From Parasulfuritortus sp. (GTDB taxonomy: Bacteria; Pseudomonadota; Gammaproteobacteria; Burkholderiales; Thiobacillaceae), in assembly GCA_031291185.1 (NCBI GenBank), contig JARLJM010000103.1, forward strand, positions 1-39,099: a stretch of 39,099 nt of DNA, given 5' to 3'. A program made the position numbers and the translations under genes. Every line of letters begins with the position of its first letter. Within the stretch, counting starts at the first letter, position 1. Below, one piece after another: positions 23,995-32,055 of this stretch. The notes below the pieces were generated by a model. It saw nothing but the letters and a program-made list of their open reading frames with translations, was not told the DNA's origin and searched no databases.

Positions 23995-24062
23995 AGGATT
24001 TCAAAACAGATTCGGCTGGGCGACCATTATACCGATTGGCCCTTGCCCCCCACGAAATAGAA

Positions 24063-24090
24063 AGGGCTGCGCCCACATGGACGCAGCCCT
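24063..24090 (-). terminator. Terminator after lapE
   Basis: AGGGCTGCG (24063-24071) pairs perfectly with CGCAGCCCT (24082-24090). The minus-strand continuation TTTCTATTTC is a moderate U tract. It lies 19 nt past the lapE stop and ahead of the dnaE start. Confidence 0.7.
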
Positions 24091-24108
24091 CATTTCAAGT
24101 CCGCTGGC

Positions 24109-25989
24109 TTATTGCTGAATGCGGAGTTCCACACGACGGTTCTTGGCTTGCCCCTCTTCAGTGGCATTGTCGGCAACAGGCTGGGATGCCCCATAGCCCT
24201 TGGCAGAGAGGCGATCGGCGACCACACCATGGCCGACCAGGTAGTTCATCACGGCATTGGCACGGTTCTGGGACAGCTGTTCATTGAGCTTCGGATTCTT
24301 GCTGTGGTTGTTGTTGTCAGTATGACCAGCCACCTCGACCTTTAGCTCGGGGTAACGCTGCAGGGTCTGCGCCATCTCATCCAGGACCGGGAAAGAGTCC
24401 GCACGCAACTTGGACGACGCGTATTCAAAGTTCACCCCTTTCAGTTCGATGACCGCCTTAAGCGGGCAACCCTTGGCATCGACCTTGGTGCCCTTGGGCG
24501 TATCCGGACACATGTCCTTGTCATCGGCAATACCGTCCCCATCCTGGTCGCCCACTTGGACAACGGCCGGCTGGCTGGCAGCATACAGGGCGTCCTTGTC
24601 TTCCTTGACCTGAACAGGCTCGTCGATCGGACATACCGTATCGGGATCAAAGGCCGCTGTCTCGTCAGCCTTGGCCAGGCCGGTGCCATCCAGTTGCTCG
24701 ACATTCAAGGACTTGACCAGATTCCCCATGGCGGCATGGGTACGTCCCGTGGCCAGAAGATAATCAAAATAGGCGTTTTGATAAGCACGTTTCGCCTCAA
24801 AGACTTCGTTTTCCGAATCGAGCAAATCCAAAAGTGTCCGCTGGCCGATATCGAACTGCTTGTAATAAGCCTCAATGGCCTTTTGCTGGGACAACATGTG
24901 TTGCTCCAGGTATCCCATCTGCTCTTTCAGCCGATTGACATCGTTGTAGGCAATGTAGAGGGTCTGACGAACATCACGACAGGTCTTGTCACGCTCGTCC
25001 TTGGCGACGTTTACCTGCTCCCAATACTGCCGCTCCGTAGCCTTGTCTGTGCCGCCGTTATATAGGTTGTAATTAAATTGCAAGCCGATGTTGGCGGTGT
25101 TGGCTTTACCTAGAATGCCGCCCAGATTACGGCCGGTATCGCCCTGAGCCCGCAGATCGATGCGGGGCAGGAATTTTGCGTGACGGATCTGGGCGTCGCT
25201 TTGTGCGGCGACGATATTCTCCTGTGCTGCCGCCAGGGCGGGGTTCTGCGCATAAGCCATGCGCAAGGCCGAATCTGAACCAGCCGGAATGCCTGTCGAC
25301 ATGTCGGGCAGATCAGCCATTTTCTCTGGGGGGAGGATGCCGACAACACGCTGGAAACGCGCGCTGACATCATGCAGATTACTATCCTCGGTCAACAGGT
25401 TCGATTCAGCCAGGGCCAGGCGACCGCTCGCCTGCTCAAGATCGACCAGACGCCCCACACCGGATTTGACCCGCTGCTGGATCTGTTCGAATACCTTGCG
25501 GTGATGGACATAATTTTCGACTGCCAGATCATGCAGTTTGCGGTAGCGAAGCACATCCGTGTATGCGCGTGTAGCCTCCAGTGCCGAGGTTTCCGATGCA
25601 TCCATCAATTCGTCGTAACGCACGCGTTGAGCGTAGTTGAATTTTTTAACCTGATTGCGTGTGAAACCGCCGTCAAAAAGCATCTGGTCAAGGATCAATG
25701 ACGCATCATGGCGTGTGTAGGTCCCATTGATGATCGGCGAATCCTGCCGCTCCCGCGTGATATCCGCAGTCACATCGACTGTCGGACGATATCCGCCTTT
25801 GACGGCTTCGATATTCTCGGTAGCGGCTTTGAAAGCGTGCCAGCGCGTAAGCACATCGGGGTTTTTCAATACCGACTGCTGGACGGCATCCTTGAGGGTT
25901 AGCCCATCGGCCTGCGCACCCATAGTTGCAATTGCCAACGTGATGGCGCTAATCAGAACAGGCACAGCAAAGCCAAATCGCTTTTTCAT
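24109..25989 (-). CDS. lapE: LapE-like TolC outer-membrane channel fused to TSP3 repeat and OmpA domain
   Basis: This is a 626-residue outer-membrane protein. A signal peptide (1-27) precedes a TolC-type domain (about 30-440: GLTLKDAVQQSVLKNPDVL, RQTLYIAYNDVNRLKEQ, FDIGQRTLLDLLDSENE). A calcium-binding thrombospondin-3-like motif (DQDGDGIADDKDMCPDTPKG, about 484-503) and an OmpA C-terminal domain (about 515-625, VEVAGHTDNNNHS and NRRVELRIQQ) follow. TolC partners of LapB/LapC normally end after the barrel-tunnel; the OmpA part should bind peptidoglycan. The first block of the adhesin system, it diverges from lapG with 199 nt between. AGGGA precedes ATG 25989. Confidence 0.9.
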   Translation of the reverse strand: MKKRFGFAVPVLISAITLAIATMGAQADGLTLKDAVQQSVLKNPDVLTRWHAFKAATENIEAVKGGYRPTVDVTADITRERQDSPIINGTYTRHDASLILDQMLFDGGFTRNQVKKFNYAQRVRYDELMDASETSALEATRAYTDVLRYRKLHDLAVENYVHHRKVFEQIQQRVKSGVGRLVDLEQASGRLALAESNLLTEDSNLHDVSARFQRVVGILPPEKMADLPDMSTGIPAGSDSALRMAYAQNPALAAAQENIVAAQSDAQIRHAKFLPRIDLRAQGDTGRNLGGILGKANTANIGLQFNYNLYNGGTDKATERQYWEQVNVAKDERDKTCRDVRQTLYIAYNDVNRLKEQMGYLEQHMLSQQKAIEAYYKQFDIGQRTLLDLLDSENEVFEAKRAYQNAYFDYLLATGRTHAAMGNLVKSLNVEQLDGTGLAKADETAAFDPDTVCPIDEPVQVKEDKDALYAASQPAVVQVGDQDGDGIADDKDMCPDTPKGTKVDAKGCPLKAVIELKGVNFEYASSKLRADSFPVLDEMAQTLQRYPELKVEVAGHTDNNNHSKNPKLNEQLSQNRANAVMNYLVGHGVVADRLSAKGYGASQPVADNATEEGQAKNRRVELRIQQ

Positions 25990-26188
25990 TTTTATTCCCT
26001 GGAAGTTAAATTACGGCACACTGAACAGATGGTCATTCTGATCTAACCACTGACTCAATTGATGACCCTTTCCTACTAACCTGCGAGTAGTAGCATCACA
26101 CCAAACACTCATATTTCGCGCCGGATTTAACGCTAACTGACTTTTAGATGCAAGAATTGAAGCAATCCACCCAAATCCATGAACCGAC

Positions 26189-26887
26189 ATGGCCATAGGA
26201 CGTAATCGTCGATTAGCGAACACCGGCCTGCTAGTGGGCCTGATGCTGTTACTTGCCTATTCGGCAGTAGCCGTATTAGGCAGGAGTTTCAATTTTGACA
26301 ACCAGATCCAGCTCGCCGCCAAGCGCTATGGAAGTCATGGCCAGCAAACACTCGAGCAGTGGCGAAATCTTCTGCGATCGTTGGAGAATTCTGACCGAAA
26401 CGAGCAAACCAAGCAGGTCAATACGTTCGTCAATGGCCATGTCGTCTTTACCGAGGATAGTGTCGCGTGGGGGCAAAGCGATTACTGGGCGACACCACTC
26501 GAATCCATGGGCCGAGGCGTAGGTGATTGCGAGGACTATGCCATCGCCAAATACTTCAGCCTGCTGATACTTGGCATTCCTGCCGACCACCTGCGCATAA
26601 CCTATGTCAGAGCCAGAATCGGAGGCCCGTTAAGCAGCGTATACGAGGCCCACATGGTCCTGGCCTATTACCCAAGCGTGGATGCCGAACCGCTGATCCT
26701 GGACAACCTGATCGATGAAATCCGGCCCGGCTCACGACGCCCTGACCTGACTCCGATATTCAGTTTCAACAGCGATGGATTATGGATTGGGACGTCACCC
26801 GGCACCCCATCCAGCGGCAGTTCAACCTCACGGCTATCCCACTGGCGGGATCTGATCGCCCGCATGCATGCGGATGGCTTCGAATAA
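26189..26887 (+). CDS. lapG: LapG-like periplasmic cysteine protease (BTLCP family)
   Basis: This 232-residue protease has an N-terminal signal/anchor (about 11-30) and a transglutaminase-like catalytic triad: C114 in GVGDCEDYA, H155 in EAHMVLAYY, D172 in LILDNLI. Bacterial LapG homologues cut the N-terminal retention module of LapA-type adhesins and so release biofilms. They bind Ca2+ and are sequestered by LapD. The adjoining lapD downstream (38 nt) and the TAAG site of the adhesin encoded nearby support this. The start at 26189 keeps the signal; ribosome site is weak. Confidence 0.93.
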   Translation: MAIGRNRRLANTGLLVGLMLLLAYSAVAVLGRSFNFDNQIQLAAKRYGSHGQQTLEQWRNLLRSLENSDRNEQTKQVNTFVNGHVVFTEDSVAWGQSDYWATPLESMGRGVGDCEDYAIAKYFSLLILGIPADHLRITYVRARIGGPLSSVYEAHMVLAYYPSVDAEPLILDNLIDEIRPGSRRPDLTPIFSFNSDGLWIGTSPGTPSSGSSTSRLSHWRDLIARMHADGFE

Positions 26888-26925
26888 TGCATACCGTTTA
26901 ACCTTGGGACTCTTGGGAGACGACC

Positions 26926-28857
26926 ATGTCTATCTATCGGCAACTCTGGCTGGCCATCATTGGACTGACCATACTCTCCTTCACAGGAAGCTTCGCAGTC
27001 AGCGTCTACACGGCCCGCAAATATATCGAGCAACAGCTCTACATGAAGAACGTGGACAATGCCGGCTCTCTGGCGCTGGTCCTTTCCCAACTTCCCAGCA
27101 AGGACCTGGTGACAGTCGAACTCGTCATTTCGGCCCAGTTCGATACCGGTCATTACCAGGAAATTGTTCTTACCGACCCCAAGCACCAGGTTCTGGTCGA
27201 CAAACACTACACAGGCAATGAAAACGGCTCGCCGATCTGGTTCGAACATCTTTTCCCTCTCCAGGCCGACGCCGGCGTCGCGCTCGTACAGGACGGCTGG
27301 AAGCAGTTCGGTTCGATACGGGTCGTAAGCCACAGCCGGTTCGCCTACCAGGCGCTCTGGACAGGCATAAAGGAGCTGGCCACCTGGTTCATCCTTGCCG
27401 GTCTTATCGCGGGCGTGATGGGCACCTGGCTATTGAGACTGCTGTTCCAGCCACTGAATCGGGTGATGGAGCAGGCCCAGGCCATACATGAGCGCCGGTT
27501 CATTACCGTCCCCGAGCCGACCACGCCCGAACTCCGCTCCGTCGTCGTCGCCATGAATACGATGGTAGAACGTCTGAAAAACATGTTTTCGGAAGAAGCG
27601 GACCGGCTGGACAGCTTGCGGCGCCAAGTCAACCATGACCCACTGACCAATCTTCCGAACCGGTCCTTCTTCATGACCTGGCTGCAGGAAGCCCTGCAAG
27701 GCGACGAGGCATTGGCAGGCGGTGGTTCGCTGGCTCTGGTGCGAATCACCAGCCTGGAACAACTCAACACCCGGCTTGGACACAAAAGAACCGACCAGCT
27801 GATTCAAACCATCGCAAGCACGCTGCAAGAACTCGTACCGGGGGTAGAAAACCGACTGGCCGCGAGACTCAATGGCGCGGACTTTGCTGTCCTGGCGGCT
27901 GGCGATAACGACACAGATGGATTCATGGAAAAGGTCTGTTCTGCGCTCAGACATGTGATGCAGACCCACTGGGCAGAACTGGATGATGTTTTCCATGTAG
28001 GTGCCGTCCAGTATCAGAAAAGCGAAAAAATCAGCGACCTGCTCGCGGCCTCCGACAAGGCGTTGGCCATCGCCGAAAACAAGGGACCGAACAGCTGCCA
28101 CAACCTGAACGTTAGCGTCCGTGCTGATCAGAACATGAGTTGCGAAGACTGGCGACAAACCCTGACCCAAGCCCTGGGCAACGGCCGCATCCGGCTCGAA
28201 CGCTACCCGGTATTGGCTTCGGGTGGCCAGGCCATCCATCAGGAAGGCGCAGCCAGGCTGCAACTCCAGCCCGACGGCCCCTGGCTGTCTGCAGGTGAGT
28301 TCATGCCCATGGTCCTTCGCCTCAAGCTATCCTCTGCCGTTGACATGGATGCGCTTCATATCGCCCTGAACCATCTGACGACGGAAGCCACTGAAATCGC
28401 CGTCAACCTATCCGCCGACTCGATTACCGACTGGGGCTTCCGCGATGCCATGATCGACATACTTAAACAGAACCCTGACCAGAGCCGGCGACTCTGGATC
28501 GAAGTACCCGAATATGGAGCATTCCGGAATTTCGAGGCATTCAGAAGCTTCTGTCTAAACCTCTCTTCATTAGGCTGCAAACTGGGAATCGAACACTTTG
28601 GACAGCACCTTGGCGAAATCGCAAAACTGGCGGAACTAGGTCTGGATTACCTCAAGATCGACAGCCGCTATGTCCGCGACATCTCACAAAACGCGGGTAA
28701 TCGGGAATTCCTGCAAGGACTCTGCAAGATGGCGCACAACGTCGGGCTTATAGTGATCGCCGAAGGCGTCTCAACCGAACAGGAACTGGCCACGCTGATC
28801 GAATTGGGCTTTGATGGTGCAACCGGACAGGCTGTCACACAACGCACGAAAGGCTAA
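26926..28857 (+). CDS. lapD: LapD-like c-di-GMP receptor (degenerate GGDEF and EAL)
   Basis: This is a 643-residue inner-membrane receptor. TM1 about 8-27, periplasmic output domain about 28-148 (LapD/MoxY type), TM2 about 150-172, HAMP about 172-225, GGDEF-like about 232-395, EAL-like about 405-640. The GGDEF motif reads NGADF (316-320), so no cyclase activity is expected. In the EAL domain EAL reads EGA (440-442) and the DDFG motif reads EHFG, so hydrolysis should be lost while the c-di-GMP pocket can remain. In Pseudomonas LapD binds c-di-GMP and then holds LapG. GGGAGA precedes the ATG by about 8 nt. Confidence 0.95.
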   Translation: MSIYRQLWLAIIGLTILSFTGSFAVSVYTARKYIEQQLYMKNVDNAGSLALVLSQLPSKDLVTVELVISAQFDTGHYQEIVLTDPKHQVLVDKHYTGNENGSPIWFEHLFPLQADAGVALVQDGWKQFGSIRVVSHSRFAYQALWTGIKELATWFILAGLIAGVMGTWLLRLLFQPLNRVMEQAQAIHERRFITVPEPTTPELRSVVVAMNTMVERLKNMFSEEADRLDSLRRQVNHDPLTNLPNRSFFMTWLQEALQGDEALAGGGSLALVRITSLEQLNTRLGHKRTDQLIQTIASTLQELVPGVENRLAARLNGADFAVLAAGDNDTDGFMEKVCSALRHVMQTHWAELDDVFHVGAVQYQKSEKISDLLAASDKALAIAENKGPNSCHNLNVSVRADQNMSCEDWRQTLTQALGNGRIRLERYPVLASGGQAIHQEGAARLQLQPDGPWLSAGEFMPMVLRLKLSSAVDMDALHIALNHLTTEATEIAVNLSADSITDWGFRDAMIDILKQNPDQSRRLWIEVPEYGAFRNFEAFRSFCLNLSSLGCKLGIEHFGQHLGEIAKLAELGLDYLKIDSRYVRDISQNAGNREFLQGLCKMAHNVGLIVIAEGVSTEQELATLIELGFDGATGQAVTQRTKG

Positions 28858-28884
28858 AAAAGTGGCGACGCCGTGGTCGCCACT
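28855..28884 (-). terminator. Terminator between lapD and the 28897 gene
   Basis: AGTGGCGAC (28861-28869) pairs perfectly with GTCGCCACT (28876-28884) over a 6-nt loop, followed on the minus strand by a U run. On the plus strand no U run follows, so it mainly ends the minus-strand lap transcript. Confidence 0.85.
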
Positions 28885-28896
28885 TACTAGCTCAAA

Positions 28897-29250
28897 CTAG
28901 ATCACACCGCTGTCTTCATTTCCCATCAGGCCGAGCGAATTGATCGACTCACGGAGGGACCTGCGTTGCAGAAGTTTTTCCTGAGCCTGGACAGGAAGAT
29001 CGGTAAACCGCAGCAAACTCTGCTCGATAAGCAAATCCACTACGTCCTCGACCACCCGGATCATGGTCAAGTCTGATTCGCTCAATGCTCGCACAACAGT
29101 CGGGTCGGCGTTTTCCTTGCCTAGCGCCATGTCAAGCAAGAACGAATTCAGATCGTGGCTGCCCTCCTCCACCCACTCACGGGTCGCATCCGACTCGGAA
29201 GCCGATACTGCGATGATCCTGCCCTGACTGTCGCGTTGGACATACGGCAT
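28897..29250 (-). CDS. Small conserved protein downstream of lapA, function unknown
   Basis: This is a 117-residue soluble protein beginning MPYVQRDSQGRIIAVSA. That start is shared by a group of short proteobacterial proteins often labelled 'tryptophan synthase subunit beta-like', although they are far too short and lack the fold and PLP lysine. The middle is acidic (TREWVEEGSHDLNSFLLDM). The C-terminal half is helical (VVEDVVDLLIEQSLLRFTDL) with a short QEKLLQRRSLRES segment. AGGA precedes the start. It follows lapA by 63 nt across an attenuator-like hairpin, so a supporting role in the adhesin system is possible but unproven. Confidence 0.75.
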   Translation of the reverse strand: MPYVQRDSQGRIIAVSASESDATREWVEEGSHDLNSFLLDMALGKENADPTVVRALSESDLTMIRVVEDVVDLLIEQSLLRFTDLPVQAQEKLLQRRSLRESINSLGLMGNEDSGVI

Positions 29251-29261
29251 GCTAATTCCTC

Positions 29262-29299
29262 CAAAACAAGTCCCCAGTCAATGCTTCAGACCGGGGACT
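29262..29299 (-). terminator. Attenuator-like hairpin between lapA and the 28897 gene
   Basis: AGTCCCC (29269-29275) pairs with GGGGACT (29293-29299), extended by GTC/GAC inside (29277-29279, 29289-29291). The minus strand continues TGTTTTGG, a modest U tract, and then AGGA for the next gene. Partial termination is likely and would set lapA above the small protein. Confidence 0.6.
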
Positions 29300-29313
29300 C
29301 CGAATATGCGCTT

Positions 29314-31308
29314 TTAGTCGGTTATCAGTTTACCTGCAGTGAGCAGATTCTGGATAATCTGGTCATTCGTTGTAGCACCATTAACCAGATTACCATTCAT
29401 AGTAATGATCTGATCCACGCCGGTAGCGCCATTGGCATGTGAACTGACATTGATAGTCGTCGTGTTGTGGACAGAATCATAGGTAAAGTTCAGATAGCTG
29501 GATAAATTTCCCGCAGAGTTGCCGGTATGCGATTCCCCCTGTAGCAGATCACGTAAATCGAGAACATCATTTGAACTAAACCCGCTGATAGTATCCTTTG
29601 CCGGATTTGCAACCGTACCATGCGAATCCAGTGTCCATTTGAATATATCAACACCAGCACTCGCAGCCGTTGCTGACAGATTGCCAGATCCAAAAACCGT
29701 TTCCGTAGTTAACGTTGACTGGTTTCCAGCGGCATCGGTCAACGATGCTGCATAAGTTGAAACGCTATTTCCAGAAGTAATGGCTTCATGCTCGACAATA
29801 CTTCCGGCCAGAATATCGCCAGTCGTTAACACATGGGTCAACGTAGTCGCCGTACCGCCTACATTAGCCGTAAAGTTCAGCGTATCACCAGCCACTGCAC
29901 CCGAATTTGCAAAATTGATAGTAATTGGCAGGTCGTTAGACAGAGCGCTCGCCGTCATATTGTCTATTTTGAGTCCGGTTGGGCCGGCACCAGTATTCGT
30001 GACATCAAACTCTATGGTATTTGTACCTACTAGGAATACGCTGTTTAGGCTACTCAAATCCACATGCGTAGTAGAACCTGAAGTCCACAACGAACTCAAA
30101 TTAATTCCAGTTGAAGCGCCATTTACAAAAATGGTTACATTATCATCAGCATTAATATTGAAATTAATATCTACCGATTTCAAATCAACCGTATTATCCA
30201 AACTAAAAGTTGTTTGATACTTAAAAGTCCCGGTTTTTGGATTGGTTGCCGTTGAGCCAATCCACTCTGAAGTGGCATAGTCGGCAGTGGCCCAATTAAC
30301 CGCATTCGCTGATGATTGAGAAACTGTTTGAGCCGTTGAAAATGTTGCTCCAGCGGGTTCACTTACAAGTGTGTAATGCGTATCCGTTGTTCCTGCCGCC
30401 ATCCCTCTCCCAGTTGAGTCTACCCCGGTATTGAATAGAGAAATAGCAACCGACGTTGTATGTGCTGACAATTCGACAGGGGCCGTGGCCACCGTGTCCA
30501 CCGTGTACGGATGCGTGGCCGTGGCCGTGGCCACGTTGCCGGCCGTGTCGTGTGCGGTGACGCTGGCCCCCACCGTGCTGTTGCCGGCCAGAATGCTGCC
30601 CGGTACGTTGATGCTGTAGGTGTTGCCGGCACCGACCGTGCCGGTATAGCTGTTGGCACCCACGGTCAGGGTCACCGTGTCGCCCGCCTTGGCGTCACCG
30701 CCCACCGTCCCGGTCACCCCAATGCTCTGGCCGCTTTCGGTTGCGTTGATCACGTTGTCCGCCGTGATGGCGTCGACCGTGATGCTGGCCGTGGCCACCG
30801 TGGTGGATTCAACCGGAGCAACGATCATTTCCTGTGTCTGATAAATGGTGTGTCCATCAACGGAATACTGGTGTTCAAAGCCTGACGTCACCCCTTCGCT
30901 GATGCGCAGCAGGCGAACAAAATTGTTCCCGGAATCCTGGGCACCTGCACCGCCCAGACCAGCAGCCGTCGGATCCAGCTGGTCATCAATGCTGCCGCCT
31001 TTATTGATAGCCTCAATGATGGTGTTGACCTCGGCGGTACTGACTGCCGCATCGGCCGGTTTGGCGTGGAATTCATGGGTCACGTCCTGGGTCAGCTGGA
31101 ATGCTTCGTTCGGCAGGACCGTCATCTCATGGCCATCCTTGAAGGCCAGAACCACCTGGGCGCCGTCCTGGGTTACCAGGGTCTCACCCACGTAGAGCAT
31201 ATCGCCGGCCTTGAGGTGGCGCATCGAGCCATCGGCGGCACGGGCAAAGGCCTCGCCTTTGATGGAAACGACGTGGGCTACGGCTTGAGTGGAAGAGTTG
31301 CTGGCCAT
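29314..31308 (-). CDS. lapA: Miniature LapA-type adhesin with retention module
   Basis: This is a 664-residue type I-secreted surface protein. Residues 1-110 form the LapA retention module ([40 protein letters not shown]-type features). A LapG site TAAG follows at 114-117 (DPTAAGLGG). Residues about 170-272 form one Ig-like BapA-type repeat. A Thr/Asn-rich region about 275-545 includes a beta-sandwich-like domain. The last about 115 residues are the type I secretion target ([38 protein letters not shown]). LapA of Pseudomonas has thousands of residues, so this is very short. It probably anchors in LapE until cut by LapG. AAAGGACT precedes ATG 31308. Confidence 0.9.
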   Translation of the reverse strand: MASNSSTQAVAHVVSIKGEAFARAADGSMRHLKAGDMLYVGETLVTQDGAQVVLAFKDGHEMTVLPNEAFQLTQDVTHEFHAKPADAAVSTAEVNTIIEAINKGGSIDDQLDPTAAGLGGAGAQDSGNNFVRLLRISEGVTSGFEHQYSVDGHTIYQTQEMIVAPVESTTVATASITVDAITADNVINATESGQSIGVTGTVGGDAKAGDTVTLTVGANSYTGTVGAGNTYSINVPGSILAGNSTVGASVTAHDTAGNVATATATHPYTVDTVATAPVELSAHTTSVAISLFNTGVDSTGRGMAAGTTDTHYTLVSEPAGATFSTAQTVSQSSANAVNWATADYATSEWIGSTATNPKTGTFKYQTTFSLDNTVDLKSVDINFNINADDNVTIFVNGASTGINLSSLWTSGSTTHVDLSSLNSVFLVGTNTIEFDVTNTGAGPTGLKIDNMTASALSNDLPITINFANSGAVAGDTLNFTANVGGTATTLTHVLTTGDILAGSIVEHEAITSGNSVSTYAASLTDAAGNQSTLTTETVFGSGNLSATAASAGVDIFKWTLDSHGTVANPAKDTISGFSSNDVLDLRDLLQGESHTGNSAGNLSSYLNFTYDSVHNTTTINVSSHANGATGVDQIITMNGNLVNGATTNDQIIQNLLTAGKLITD
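30481..30802. repeat. Single Ig-like repeat unit flanked by 16-bp direct repeats in lapA
   Basis: GGCCGTGGCCACCGTG occurs at 30481-30496 and 30787-30802, exactly 306 nt (102 codons) apart and in frame. The unit thus begins and ends at the same protein motif (TVATA), the way tandem BapA-type repeats are joined. Only one unit is present. Confidence 0.75.
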
Positions 31309-31422
31309 GTTGAGTCCTTTGCGAATTTAGCAATTAACCGGAATTACGATATTTTCGGATGTTGCTTGCTTTCTGACGCCCTGCCTATTGGACTGAAGTA
31401 CAGTCCGGTTCGCCGGGGTCAG

Positions 31423-32055
31423 TCAGTGCACAGCTTCGTTGACGGTCTGGCGATCGCCGTTGACCAGAATTGACAATTGCACCCGGTTGCCGACCTTGAG
31501 TCGCTCGAAAATCGCGCTGAGATGGGCCTTAACGGTCCGTTCCGTGATCCCCATGATGCGGGCGATCTCTTTGTTGCTGGCACCAGCGGCCACGGCCAGG
31601 GCCACTTCTTTCTCACGCTGGCTGAGTGCGGTCAACTTATCGGCCTCGCCCTGGGAGGGGCGCTGCACCGAAAGGGCGGCGCGCAACCTCATCATCAATC
31701 CCGGCCCCACCCAGAGCCCGCCGTTCTCCACAACGCTGACGACCTGCCGCATCATGTCCGGTACAGCCAGCGCGCTGATATAACCGACCGCACCCGCTTC
31801 AAGGCATGCCAGACCTTCGCTATCGTTTGGCTGGTTGGACAGGGCGACAACCGGGTTGCCGAATGCCGTTGAAACCGCAGTACGCACTTGATCAGCGACG
31901 TCTGCTCTTGTCGGGTCCAGATGCAGCCAGACTAGGGCATCCGGCCTGGCCGCCATGGCACCCGGCTTGAGTATTTCGGCATCCGGAAAGGCCTCCTGCC
32001 AGCGCGGCAGCGGTTCCGCGCGTTGCGTCAGGAAAATGTGTCGACTGATCGCCAT
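31423..32055 (-). CDS. LuxR/NarL-type regulator with pseudo-receiver, in the lapBC operon
   Basis: This is a 210-residue protein. The C-terminal LuxR helix-turn-helix is clear (about 142-205: LTALSQREKEVALAVAAGAS, NKEIARIMGITERTVKAHLS). The N-terminal 130 residues keep the receiver outline (CLEAGAVGYISALAV, VVENGGLWVGP), but the acidic pair near the N-terminus (here ISRHIFLTQR) and the conserved Lys (here SALAVPD) are missing. Phosphorylation is therefore doubtful. The ATG at 32055 overlaps the lapC stop by one base; a TTG at 32058 is also open. Position suggests control of lapA, whose start is 114 nt downstream. A GGACTG/CAGTCC hairpin sits in that gap (31390-31406). Confidence 0.85.
   Translation of the reverse strand: MAISRHIFLTQRAEPLPRWQEAFPDAEILKPGAMAARPDALVWLHLDPTRADVADQVRTAVSTAFGNPVVALSNQPNDSEGLACLEAGAVGYISALAVPDMMRQVVSVVENGGLWVGPGLMMRLRAALSVQRPSQGEADKLTALSQREKEVALAVAAGASNKEIARIMGITERTVKAHLSAIFERLKVGNRVQLSILVNGDRQTVNEAVH

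Noticed and set aside
21727-24060. Two long plus-strand open frames opposite dnaE (372 and 376 codons)
   Set aside because: They mirror DnaE codons, have no ribosome site and no recognisable protein features.
30480-30810. CRISPR or tandem repeat array in lapA
   Set aside because: Only two 16-bp copies 306 nt apart, in frame in a coding repeat; no spacers of uniform length.
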